From: JAYFRC01 sp034926415
Lineage (GTDB): Bacteria; Bacillota; Clostridia; Oscillospirales; Oscillospiraceae
Assembly (NCBI GenBank): GCA_034926415.1
Contig: JAYFRC010000071.1
Coordinates: 1-8,105, forward strand
Direction: 5' to 3'
DNA length: 8,105 bases
Shown here: positions 1 to 6,136 of the stretch, in pieces
Position numbering within the stretch: position 1 is the stretch's first letter
Layout: the number at the start of each line of letters is the position of its first letter
Translations under genes and position numbers: made by a program
Notes under the pieces: generated by a model
Told to the model about the DNA's origin: nothing
What the model saw: the letters and a program-made list of their open reading frames with translations, nothing else
Database searches by the model: none

Positions 1-1
1 G

Positions 2-430
2 ATAGGTTTCGCGTTCGTGCCGATAGCGATGTGCGCCATGCTTTACGGCCCGCTGTGGGCCGGGGGCGCGGCGGCGGCAGCCGATTTTCTCGGCTGGGTA
101 GTCTATCCGATAGGCCCGTATTTCCCGCCGCTGACGGCGACGGCGTTCCTGACCGGCGTAATATTCGGACTGTGCCTTAGACGGCGCGTGGGAAGCTGGA
201 AGGGCATCGTAGCCGCCGTCGTCCTGAATCAGGTAATAGTCGGGATGCTGGCGAACACATGGTTTTTGTCGATACTTTACGACACGGCGTTTCCCATATT
301 CTTCGTTACCCGAATACCGCAGTTTCTTATACTCGTTCCGCTCCAGATCGCGGTGCTGAAGCTTGTCAGCCGCCCCGCGTTCATCGAAAGGATTGCGGGA
401 GTGAAGAAGGAACCGGAGAAAAAGGAATAA
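2..430 (+). CDS. ECF transporter S component, folate family (5'-truncated by window edge)
   Basis: This is the C-terminal 142 residues of a small polytopic membrane protein whose reading frame is open through the left edge; the GTG at 17 is an internal codon, not a start. The visible part is almost entirely hydrophobic helices. It carries the sequence pattern typical of folate-family (FolT-like) S components: a MLYGPLWAG segment, then GPYFPPLTATAFLTG, then a short basic loop (LRRRVGS) before the next helix, and a lysine/glutamate-rich cytosolic tail (KKEPEKKE). S components bind a vitamin in the membrane and work with the shared EcfA/A'/T energising module, which is usually encoded elsewhere. 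Family members are about 170-180 residues, so some 30-40 N-terminal residues, including the helix-1 region that contacts EcfT, lie outside the window. Folate as substrate is inferred from family resemblance. The gene ends 43 bp from the convergent feoB stop, with a shared terminator between. Confidence 0.8.
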   Translation: MGFAFVPIAMCAMLYGPLWAGGAAAAADFLGWVVYPIGPYFPPLTATAFLTGVIFGLCLRRRVGSWKGIVAAVVLNQVIVGMLANTWFLSILYDTAFPIFFVTRIPQFLILVPLQIAVLKLVSRPAFIERIAGVKKEPEKKE

Positions 431-471
431 AGAAACACGGCCCCGGCGCTATGCGCTGGGGCCGTGTTTCT
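431..471. terminator. Bidirectional intrinsic terminator between the ECF S gene and feoB
   Basis: A perfect 14-bp inverted repeat (431-444 with 458-471, arm AGAAACACGGCCCC) begins directly after the ECF stop codon. The arms can be extended inward through a G-U wobble (445/457) and four more G-C/C-G pairs (446-449 with 453-456) to a 3-nt TAT loop, giving about a 19-bp hairpin. On the minus strand it is followed by a T-rich run (TTTATTCCTTTTT) and on the plus strand by a shorter TTTCTTAT. It lies between two convergent stop codons (430 and 474), so it can serve both transcripts. It should be the stronger terminator for feoB, given the better T tract on that side. Confidence 0.85.
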
Positions 472-473
472 TA

Positions 474-2540
474 TCAGACGGCAACCGAAATAAGATTCAC
501 GATAAAGCATATCCCAAGACCAAAAGCCGTAGGAAGCGCCGCGGCGAGCAGCGTCCAGCGAAGGCCTCCCGTTTCGCGTCTGATGGTGAGGCACGTAGTT
601 CCGCATGGAAAGTGAAACAGCGTTATAATAAGGAAATTCAGCGCGGTGACCGCTGACCAGCCGTTTTGTACAAGGAACCCGCGCAGCTCGTGCAGCGACG
701 AGTAATCGGTCAGCATTCCGGTCGAGAGATAGCCCATCAGCAGTATCGGTATAGTTATCTCGTTGGCCGGGAAGGCGAGCAGCACAGCCATTATTATCAT
801 CCCGTCGAAGCCAAACAGCGAGCCGAATCCATTAAGGGCGCTTGCGGCAAAGGTAAGCAACGGAGCTCCTCCAATGGAAATATTTGCCAAAAGCCAGATA
901 ACGAGCCCCGCCGGAGTCGCGACGCACACTGCCCGCGCCAGCACGAACAGGGTGCGATCGAGCACAGAGCGGACGATGACTTTCGCTATCTGCGGTTTTC
1001 GGTAGGGCGGAAGCTCGAGCGAGAAAAACGACGGCGTGCCGCGAAGCAGCGTAGACGACAGAAACTTTGACGCGAGCAGGGTCATGGCGACCGCGAGAAC
1101 GATGAGGGTTAGCAGCATTATCGCCGCGCGCAGAGAAGACGCGGTTCCGCTTCCGGCGAAAAAGATTAGAAGTACCGCAATAAGCGTCGGGAAGCGTCCG
1201 TTGCAGGGCACAAAATTATTTGTAAGTATCGCTATAAGTTTTTCGCGCGGACTGTCTATTATGCGGCAGCCCGTTACGCCGCAGGCGTTGCAGCCAAGCC
1301 CCATACACATCGTGAGGCTCTGCCGCCCGTGGGCTCCCGCTTCCGAGAAGAACCGGTCGAGGTTGAACGCCGCGCGCGGGAGGAAACCTGCGTCCTCAAG
1401 CAGGGTGAACAGCGGAAAGAATATCGCCATCGGCGGCAGCATGACGGACACGACCCAAGCGACTGTGCGCCACACCCCGTCGACGAGCGCGCCCGAAACG
1501 GGCATTGGAAGAAAAGACAAAAGCGAGCGCAGCGGCTCGGAAAGCGAGAACATGAATTTTGAAAGCAGCTCGGACGGCACGTTCGCACCCTCGACCGTCA
1601 GAAAGAGTATTCCGCCGAGCATCAGCAGCATGATTGGGATACCGAGACGACGCGAGGTAACTATCCTGTCTATCGCGCGGTCGCGCCGGTCACTCTGGCT
1701 TTCGGAAACAGAGCAGTTCTCAGCCGTCGCCGCGGCGTGCGCATCTATGGCGCAGACCACCGCGTCGCGCAGCTCTGGCAGCGCCATGCCGGAGGAGTCG
1801 AGCAGCTCTCTCGCCCTGGCGAGCGCGTCCGCAAGCTTTTCGTTTTCAAGTAAAGAATCTTCACAGTTTCCTGCCTCCCCGCACAGCAGACGCAGAGAGA
1901 TCCAGCGCGGATCGGTTTTTGTTCCCGCCACGGCCAGCGCCGCGGACCCGTGCATGATGCTTATCGCGCGCTCAACGATGAGCGGATAATTTACAAGCGT
2001 GCGCTTTTCGGAACCTCTGGATATGCATGTTTTTTCTACGGCGGCGCAGAGGTTGCCTATGCCCTGTCCCCGTGAAAATGCGGCTCCGACGACCGGGACT
2101 CCGAGCGCGCTTTCAAGCGCGCCGAGATCGATGGAGATATGTTTTTTCTCGGCCTCGTCGAGAAGGTTCACGCACACGACGACGCGGCTCTCGGCCTCGA
2201 TTATCTGAAGCGCGAGGGCGAGGTTGCGCTCAAGGCACGTCGCGTCGCAGACGATGACCACGGCGTCTGCCTCGCCGCTGCATATGAAATCGCTTGCCGT
2301 CTGCTCTTCCTCCGACGCGGCGAGCAGGGAGTACGCTCCCGGCAGGTCGACGACGGAATACGATGTATTATTATATTTATAGCGGCCGCACGCGGCGGTC
2401 ACGGTCTTGCCCGGCCAGTTCCCGGTATGTTGACGCATCCCGGTCAGTGCGTTGAAAAGGGTGCTCTTGCCGACGTTTGGGTTCCCGGCCAGCGCGACCG
2501 TGAGCCCCGTTTCCGCGCCATCATTGAAAAGATTCTCCAT
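474..2540 (-). CDS. feoB: Ferrous iron transporter FeoB, GTPase/permease
   Basis: 688-residue inner-membrane Fe(II) importer. The N-terminal G domain shows G1 GNPNVGKST (19-27), the G2 region NWPGKTV (41-47), G3 DLPG (65-68), G4 NLLD (125-128) and a G5-like GAAFSRG (152-158). A helical spacer (about 180-290) leads to the membrane domain (about 300-688). There the family hallmarks LEDAGFLPRAAF (381-392), the Gate-motif region around GLGCNACGVTGC (414-425), NNFVPCNGRFP (441-451) and the C-terminal FPCGTTCLTIRRETGG (644-659) are all present. E. coli FeoB is about 770 residues; the shorter length and extra cysteines fit the clostridial subtype. The ATG is preceded by GGAGG (2546-2550) at good spacing, 13 bp after the feoA stop, so the pair is co-transcribed and probably translationally coupled. 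No feoC follows; the gene ends at the 431-471 hairpin. Iron-dependent regulation is expected for the family, but I see no clear Fur or DtxR box. Confidence 0.97.
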   Translation of the reverse strand: MENLFNDGAETGLTVALAGNPNVGKSTLFNALTGMRQHTGNWPGKTVTAACGRYKYNNTSYSVVDLPGAYSLLAASEEEQTASDFICSGEADAVVIVCDATCLERNLALALQIIEAESRVVVCVNLLDEAEKKHISIDLGALESALGVPVVGAAFSRGQGIGNLCAAVEKTCISRGSEKRTLVNYPLIVERAISIMHGSAALAVAGTKTDPRWISLRLLCGEAGNCEDSLLENEKLADALARARELLDSSGMALPELRDAVVCAIDAHAAATAENCSVSESQSDRRDRAIDRIVTSRRLGIPIMLLMLGGILFLTVEGANVPSELLSKFMFSLSEPLRSLLSFLPMPVSGALVDGVWRTVAWVVSVMLPPMAIFFPLFTLLEDAGFLPRAAFNLDRFFSEAGAHGRQSLTMCMGLGCNACGVTGCRIIDSPREKLIAILTNNFVPCNGRFPTLIAVLLIFFAGSGTASSLRAAIMLLTLIVLAVAMTLLASKFLSSTLLRGTPSFFSLELPPYRKPQIAKVIVRSVLDRTLFVLARAVCVATPAGLVIWLLANISIGGAPLLTFAASALNGFGSLFGFDGMIIMAVLLAFPANEITIPILLMGYLSTGMLTDYSSLHELRGFLVQNGWSAVTALNFLIITLFHFPCGTTCLTIRRETGGLRWTLLAAALPTAFGLGICFIVNLISVAV

Positions 2541-2553
2541 TTAATCCTCCAGA

Positions 2554-2781
2554 TTATTCGACGAATATTTGGCGCGCGTCGCCTCCGCGGAGCGCGATGA
2601 CCGCGCCGTGCACTCCGTATGCCGCTATGCCTCCGCAGGGACTTTTGTGCAGGACGGCAACGGCCGCTCCCGGAACGAATCCGAGGTCCATCATCCTGCG
2701 CCGAACTCCCCCCTCGAGCAGCAGGTGTGTTATATGCGCCTTCCGCCCGGGCTGAAGGGCGTCGAGAGTGGTCTCAGCCAT
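2554..2781 (-). CDS. feoA: FeoA, SH3-like accessory protein of Fe(II) transport
   Basis: 75-residue cytosolic protein with the FeoA/SH3-like beta-barrel pattern. It opens with TTLDALQPGRKAHITHL (residues 4-20), continues with the conserved RRRMMDLGFVPGAAV core, and has a hydrophobic strand before the end (HGAVIALRGGDARQIFVE). It is required by, or tunes, FeoB in characterised systems; the exact mechanism is unsettled. The start chosen is the ATG at 2779-2781, because GAGGTGA lies 8 nt upstream of it. A frame extension to a TTG at 2838 would add 19 residues (beginning MSNHHFISGR) that are not part of the FeoA domain and lacks a ribosome binding site. 75 residues is the family's usual size. It is first in the operon and lies divergent from glf. 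The promoter was not found with confidence; the best guess is TTGTGT/TATAAA on the minus strand (2899-2873), whose spacer of 15 is short. Confidence 0.95.
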   Translation of the reverse strand: MAETTLDALQPGRKAHITHLLLEGGVRRRMMDLGFVPGAAVAVLHKSPCGGIAAYGVHGAVIALRGGDARQIFVE

Positions 2782-2789
2782 ATCTTGAA

Positions 2790-2796
2790 TCACCTC
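2790..2796 (-). promoter_or_regulatory. Ribosome binding site deciding the feoA start
   Basis: On the minus strand GAGGTGA is followed by 8 nt and then ATG (2781-2779). This matches the anti-Shine-Dalgarno extended core (AGGAGGTGA). It selects the internal ATG over the upstream in-frame TTG at 2838, which has no purine-rich site in front of it. Confidence 0.85.
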
Positions 2797-2830
2797 GTTT
2801 AATACTACGCGGCCGGAGATAAAATGGTGA

Positions 2831-2859
2831 TTGGACAAATCTGCGTTTTATGCTATACT
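2831..2859 (+). promoter_or_regulatory. Sigma-A promoter for glf
   Basis: TTGGAC (2831-2836) as the -35, a 17-nt spacer and TATACT (2854-2859) as the -10, with an extended -10 TG at 2851-2852. The predicted transcription start is near 2866, giving about a 65-nt leader to glf. The leader is A-rich and shows no strong hairpin. The promoter lies in the 149-bp region divergent from feoA, so regulators of one unit could affect the other. Confidence 0.65.
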
Positions 2860-2930
2860 TAAAAATTGTGGATTTATAAGAGCGAAAAACATCACACAAT
2901 AACCTTAAAAAACACAGAAAGGCCATTTAT

Positions 2931-4082
2931 ATGGTTTATGACAGAATAATAGTCGGAGCGGGATTTGCCGGAGCGGCGACTGCCCGCGTCCTTGCCGAGG
3001 GCGGAGCGCGCGTCCTCATTGTCGAAAGCCGTCCGCACACGGGCGGAAACGCCTACGACTGCGCGGACAAAGCCGGAGTGATTGTCCACAAATACGGCCC
3101 GCACATTTTCCATACTAGCGACAAAGAGGTCTTTGATTTTCTCTCGCGCTTCACGGCATGGCGGGATTACGAGCACGAGGTGGTCGGCAGCGTGCACGGC
3201 AAGTACCTGCCGATACCGTTCAACATCAATTCGCTGTACCTCGCCTTTGATGCGGAAAAAGCCGTGCGCCTCGAGAAAAAACTCGTTTCGGAGTACGGCA
3301 TGGAGAAAAAGGTCTCCATACTCGACCTTAAAAAGAGCGGCGACGCAGAGATAGAGGAGCTCGCAGCCTACGTCTATGAAAACGTGTTCCTGCATTATAC
3401 AGAAAAGCAGTGGGGCACGGCTCCCGAGGATATAGACCCCGCGGTCACCGACAGAGTTCCCGTGTATGTCTCGCGCGACAACAGGTATTTTCAGGACGAG
3501 TACCAGGGCATGCCCGCTGACGGCTACGCCAAGCTGTTCGACAATATGCTCCGGCACGAGAACATAACAGTCCGGCTTAACACCAGCGCCGCAGACGTCC
3601 TTGGGTTTGAAAGCGGAACCGTGCTTTTCGAGGGCGAGCCGTTTTTGGGCAGCGTCGTCTATACCGGCGCGGCCGACGAACTTTTCGGCTGCGCGCTCGG
3701 GCGTTTGCAGTACCGCACCCTCGATTTCGTATTTGAAACGCTTCCTATGGACTGGTTCCAGCCCAAGGGCACCGTCAACTATACCGTCGATGAGGACTTC
3801 ACCAGAATAACAGAGTTCAAACATCTGACGGGGCAGACAGTTCGCGGAAAGACGACTATACTGAAGGAATATCCAAGGCAGTATGCGGGATGTAAAGATG
3901 AAATACCTTACTATGCTGTAAATAATAAGGAAAACGATGAGCTGTACGGAAAATACGCGGACATGGCCTCGGAATACAAAAACCTTTACCTTCTCGGCCG
4001 CCTCGCCGAGTACCGCTACTACAACATGGACGCGATAACGGCAAGAGCCCTTAAGCTCGGCGCTGAACTGCTCGGAAAATAA
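2931..4082 (+). CDS. glf: UDP-galactopyranose mutase
   Basis: 383-residue flavoenzyme that converts UDP-galactopyranose to UDP-galactofuranose, the donor for galactofuranose in cell-surface glycans; cytosolic and FAD-dependent (reduced flavin). Visible signatures are the Rossmann dinucleotide motif GAGFAG (9-14) followed by the acidic strand end VES (31-33), the HTGGN segment (36-40), HKYGPHIFHT (53-62) at the flavin/active site, the substrate-pocket EKQWG (158-162), RVPV (175-178), RITEFKH (292-298), YYAVNN (327-332), and the C-terminal GRLAEYRYYNMD (356-367). That last motif holds the arginine and tyrosine (R357, Y363) that bind the UDP-sugar phosphates in bacterial UGMs. Length and motif order are those of a complete bacterial UGM. 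A modest Shine-Dalgarno (AGAAAGG, 2916-2922) precedes the ATG. No glycosyltransferase or other polysaccharide gene is adjacent, so the galactofuranose-using enzymes must be encoded elsewhere. Confidence 0.97.
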   Translation: MVYDRIIVGAGFAGAATARVLAEGGARVLIVESRPHTGGNAYDCADKAGVIVHKYGPHIFHTSDKEVFDFLSRFTAWRDYEHEVVGSVHGKYLPIPFNINSLYLAFDAEKAVRLEKKLVSEYGMEKKVSILDLKKSGDAEIEELAAYVYENVFLHYTEKQWGTAPEDIDPAVTDRVPVYVSRDNRYFQDEYQGMPADGYAKLFDNMLRHENITVRLNTSAADVLGFESGTVLFEGEPFLGSVVYTGAADELFGCALGRLQYRTLDFVFETLPMDWFQPKGTVNYTVDEDFTRITEFKHLTGQTVRGKTTILKEYPRQYAGCKDEIPYYAVNNKENDELYGKYADMASEYKNLYLLGRLAEYRYYNMDAITARALKLGAELLGK

Positions 4083-4091
4083 CTGTCGGAA

Positions 4092-4122
4092 TTGATACAA
4101 ATAGTAATAATGTTGTCATAAT
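4092..4122 (+). promoter_or_regulatory. Possible weak promoter for ychF in the glf-ychF gap
   Basis: The 64-bp gap after glf is strikingly AT-rich compared with its surroundings and contains TTGATA (4092-4097) and CATAAT (4117-4122), separated by 19 nt, two more than ideal. Transcription would begin close to the Shine-Dalgarno AGGAG (4131-4135). There is no terminator hairpin in the gap, so ychF can also be read from the glf promoter. The call rests on base composition and partial consensus only. Confidence 0.35.
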
Positions 4123-4146
4123 ATACAATCAGGAGATGGATTTCTA

Positions 4147-5250
4147 ATGAAGCTGGGCATTGTAGGTCTGCCGAACGTCGGCAAGAGCACGCTTTTCAAC
4201 GCCATAACGAACGCCGGAGCGGAGTCGGCGAATTACCCGTTCTGTACGATAGACCCGAACGTCGGCATGGTCGCCGTGCCGGACGAGCGGCTTGACAAAC
4301 TGGCGGAGATGTACGACCCGAAGAAGAAGACTCCCGCCGTTATAGAGTTTGTCGATATAGCGGGACTCGTTAAGGGAGCGTCTAAGGGCGAGGGCCTTGG
4401 CAATAAGTTTTTGAGCAACATCCGCAGGACGGACGCGATAGTCCACGTCGTGCGCTGTTTCGACGATTCGAACGTCATACACGTCGAAGGCAATACCGAC
4501 CCGGCCCGCGACATCGGGATAATCGACCTGGAGCTAATCATGGCAGATGCCGAGATGGTGGAGCGCCGCGCGGACAAGGCGATGAAGGCCGGAAAGAGCG
4601 GGGACAAGACCGCGCTCCACGAGGCCGAGCTTTTCGGAAATCTCCTGAAACACCTTAACGACGGACAGTCGGCAAGGACGTTCGCGGCGGAGCAGGACAA
4701 GGAAGACCAGATGCTGCTCGCGACCTCCGAGCTTCTTACCCTGAAACCCGTCATCTACGCGGCCAACACCGACGAGGAGGGTTTTAAGAACCTCGACGGC
4801 AACGGTTATTACAAGCAGGTCTGCGACATAGCGGCGGGAGAGGGAGCGCAGGTCCTGCCCATATGCGCCAAGCTCGAGGAGGATATAGCCGGGCTTGACA
4901 CTAAGGAAGAAAAGGAGATGTTCCTCGAGGAGATAGGCGTGAAGGAGTCGGGTCTTGACAGGCTTATCAAGTGCTCGTATTCGCTGCTCGGGCTCATATC
5001 CTTCCTTACGTCCGGCAAGGACGAGTGCCGCGCGTGGACGATAAACAAGGGCACGAAGGCGCCGCAGGCCGCCGGAAAGATACACAGCGATTTCGAGCGC
5101 GGCTTCATCCGCGCGGAGGTCGTGGCATACGACGACCTGATGAAGTGCGGCACAATGACCGCCGCGAAGGATAAGGGGCTTATCCGCAGCGAGGGCAAGG
5201 ACTATGTCGTGCAGGACGGGGATATAATTTTGTTCCGCTTTAACGTGTAA
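4147..5250 (+). CDS. ychF: Redox-regulated ATPase YchF (OLA1 family)
   Basis: 367-residue P-loop protein of the Obg-related YchF/OLA1 family, which binds and hydrolyses ATP rather than GTP and associates with ribosomes; its physiological role includes stress and translation regulation. The G1 motif is GLPNVGKST (7-15), followed by SANYPFCTIDPNVG (27-40, switch region). G3 is DIAGLVKGAS (70-79) and the base-specificity motif is NTDE (207-210), the ATP-type NxxE in place of the GTP-type NKxD. A coiled-coil insertion occupies about 130-195. The C-terminal TGS domain (about 283-367) contains the near-invariant WTINKGTKAPQAAG and IHSDFERGFIRAEV blocks. Family proteins are about 363-367 residues, so it is complete. 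The ATG has AGGAGATGG (4131-4139) upstream. It is followed by an intrinsic terminator and has no functional link to glf beyond adjacency. Confidence 0.98.
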   Translation: MKLGIVGLPNVGKSTLFNAITNAGAESANYPFCTIDPNVGMVAVPDERLDKLAEMYDPKKKTPAVIEFVDIAGLVKGASKGEGLGNKFLSNIRRTDAIVHVVRCFDDSNVIHVEGNTDPARDIGIIDLELIMADAEMVERRADKAMKAGKSGDKTALHEAELFGNLLKHLNDGQSARTFAAEQDKEDQMLLATSELLTLKPVIYAANTDEEGFKNLDGNGYYKQVCDIAAGEGAQVLPICAKLEEDIAGLDTKEEKEMFLEEIGVKESGLDRLIKCSYSLLGLISFLTSGKDECRAWTINKGTKAPQAAGKIHSDFERGFIRAEVVAYDDLMKCGTMTAAKDKGLIRSEGKDYVVQDGDIILFRFNV

Positions 5251-5259
5251 ATATATAAT
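5230..5259 (+). promoter_or_regulatory. Possible promoter overlapping the ychF 3' end (TATAAT)
   Basis: A perfect TATAAT (5254-5259) lies just after the ychF stop, with TTGTTC (5230-5235) 18 nt upstream; the -35 matches only the TTG. It would start transcription near 5266, at the base of the ychF terminator stem. That RNA would escape termination because the hairpin sits at its very 5' end, and it could serve the amidase gene with about a 135-nt leader. No better promoter was found for the amidase. AT-rich stop-codon regions often produce such matches by chance. Confidence 0.3.
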
Positions 5260-5265
5260 GTAAGC

Positions 5266-5298
5266 GGCGCGCGGGAGCTTTCCGCGCGCCGTGTTTTT
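5266..5298 (+). terminator. Intrinsic terminator of ychF
   Basis: Inverted repeat GGCGCGCGG (5266-5274) / CCGCGCGCC (5282-5290), extendable by a G-U pair (5275/5281), with loop AGCTT, followed by GTGTTTTT (5291-5298). It begins 16 bp after the ychF stop. Confidence 0.85.
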
Positions 5299-5369
5299 GC
5301 GCCTGCAGCGGAACGGCGTCCCGAACGTCCACGCCCCCGCCCCGTTTCCGGTGCTTTTTCCCTCTCCAA

Positions 5370-5384
5370 CCGCATAAAATGCGG
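5370..5384 (+). other. Small hairpin directly upstream of the amidase ribosome binding site
   Basis: CCGCAT (5370-5375) and ATGCGG (5379-5384) form a perfect 6-bp stem with loop AAA, ending 1 nt before the GAGGAG Shine-Dalgarno. It does not cover the Shine-Dalgarno. It could stabilise the leader or set ribosome access. The preceding stretch 5299-5369 is pyrimidine-rich (runs of C and T) and shows no gene. Confidence 0.5.
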
Positions 5385-5385
5385 C

Positions 5386-5391
5386 GAGGAG
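5386..5391 (+). promoter_or_regulatory. Ribosome binding site deciding the amidase start
   Basis: GAGGAG (5386-5391) lies 9 nt before the ATG at 5401. The in-frame TTG at 5392 abuts this site with no spacing and so cannot be its start codon; translation from 5401 is therefore chosen. Confidence 0.85.
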
Positions 5392-5400
5392 TTGAACACA

Positions 5401-6135
5401 ATGCCTATAATTTATTTGAGTCCGTCCACACAGGAGAACAACTATTATGTGACAGGCGGAACGGAAGAATACCATATGAATCAGTTGGCCGACACGATGA
5501 TACCATATCTTATCTCGTCGGCTATACAGTATAAGCGAAATACACCCGAAATGAACGCGGGTTCATCGATACGTCAGGCCAATGAGGGCTACTACGATAT
5601 TCATCTTGCCCTGCACTCCAATGCGTCGGGCGAAGGCAAGTACGGGACGACGCGCGGGATAATAGTTTTTTACTATCCCGGCAGCGCCGAGGGTAAGCGG
5701 GCTGCGGAGATATTCGCAAAAAATCTGCGCACCATATACCCGCAGCCAGATCTTGTCCGCACCGAGGCGACGACTACGCTCGGCGAAGTGGCAAAATCGA
5801 AATTCCCGGCAGTGCTGATTGAGATGGGCTATCACGACAATACGGCCGACGCAAAATGGATAACCGGCCACACGGAACAGATAGCGCAGAACCTTGTGCT
5901 GTCGCTGACCGAGCTGTTCAAAGTACCGTTCATATACCCGATAGACCCATGGGACGCGAAGGTCCGCACAAACGGAGGAACGCTTAAGCTGCGTTCGCGT
6001 CCGACGAAGACGGGGACGGTGCTCGTCTCGATGCCCAACGGCTCGGCGGTGCGCGTATACGGCTACTGGCAGGGCTGGTATGTGGTGCACTATAAGAACT
6101 ATGTTGGTTACGCGTCGGCGGATTATATTTCTTAG
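5401..6135 (+). CDS. Amidase_3-type N-acetylmuramoyl-L-alanine amidase with C-terminal SH3 domain (variant active site)
   Basis: 244-residue protein with two parts. Residues 1-175 resemble the MurNAc-L-alanine amidase (Amidase_3) fold: a first strand IIYLSPSTQEN (3-13), an acidic segment GTEEYHMNQLAD (20-31), the zinc-site-like LALHSNAS (69-76, H72) and the catalytic-glutamate-like LIEMGYHDN (139-147, E141). Residues about 187-243 are a bacterial SH3-like wall-binding domain (TLKLRSRPTKTGTVL through YVGYASADYIS). Such enzymes cleave the amide between N-acetylmuramic acid and the stem peptide. Usual family members begin with a DPGHGG motif whose histidine is the first zinc ligand; here that place reads SPSTQEN, with no histidine. 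I recall other clostridial and phage-like amidases with an SPSTQ start, so it may be a genuine subfamily rather than a dead enzyme. There is no signal peptide or membrane segment, so export would need a holin, lysis or another route, as for phage endolysins. Catalytic activity is an inference. Confidence 0.8.
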   Translation: MPIIYLSPSTQENNYYVTGGTEEYHMNQLADTMIPYLISSAIQYKRNTPEMNAGSSIRQANEGYYDIHLALHSNASGEGKYGTTRGIIVFYYPGSAEGKRAAEIFAKNLRTIYPQPDLVRTEATTTLGEVAKSKFPAVLIEMGYHDNTADAKWITGHTEQIAQNLVLSLTELFKVPFIYPIDPWDAKVRTNGGTLKLRSRPTKTGTVLVSMPNGSAVRVYGYWQGWYVVHYKNYVGYASADYIS

Positions 6136-6136
6136 C

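Noticed and set aside
1036..1989. 317-codon open frame on the plus strand, opposite feoB
   Set aside because: Serine/arginine-rich low-complexity translation typical of an antisense shadow; the FeoB reading has all family motifs.
2892..4100. 402-codon open frame on the minus strand, opposite glf
   Set aside because: It is fully antisense to a gene with clear UGM motifs, resembles no family, and is explained by the GC-rich third-position bias that keeps the antisense frame free of stops.
4534..5475. 313-codon open frame on the minus strand, opposite ychF
   Set aside because: Runs through the ychF terminator, has no recognisable domain, and overlaps a well-supported gene entirely.
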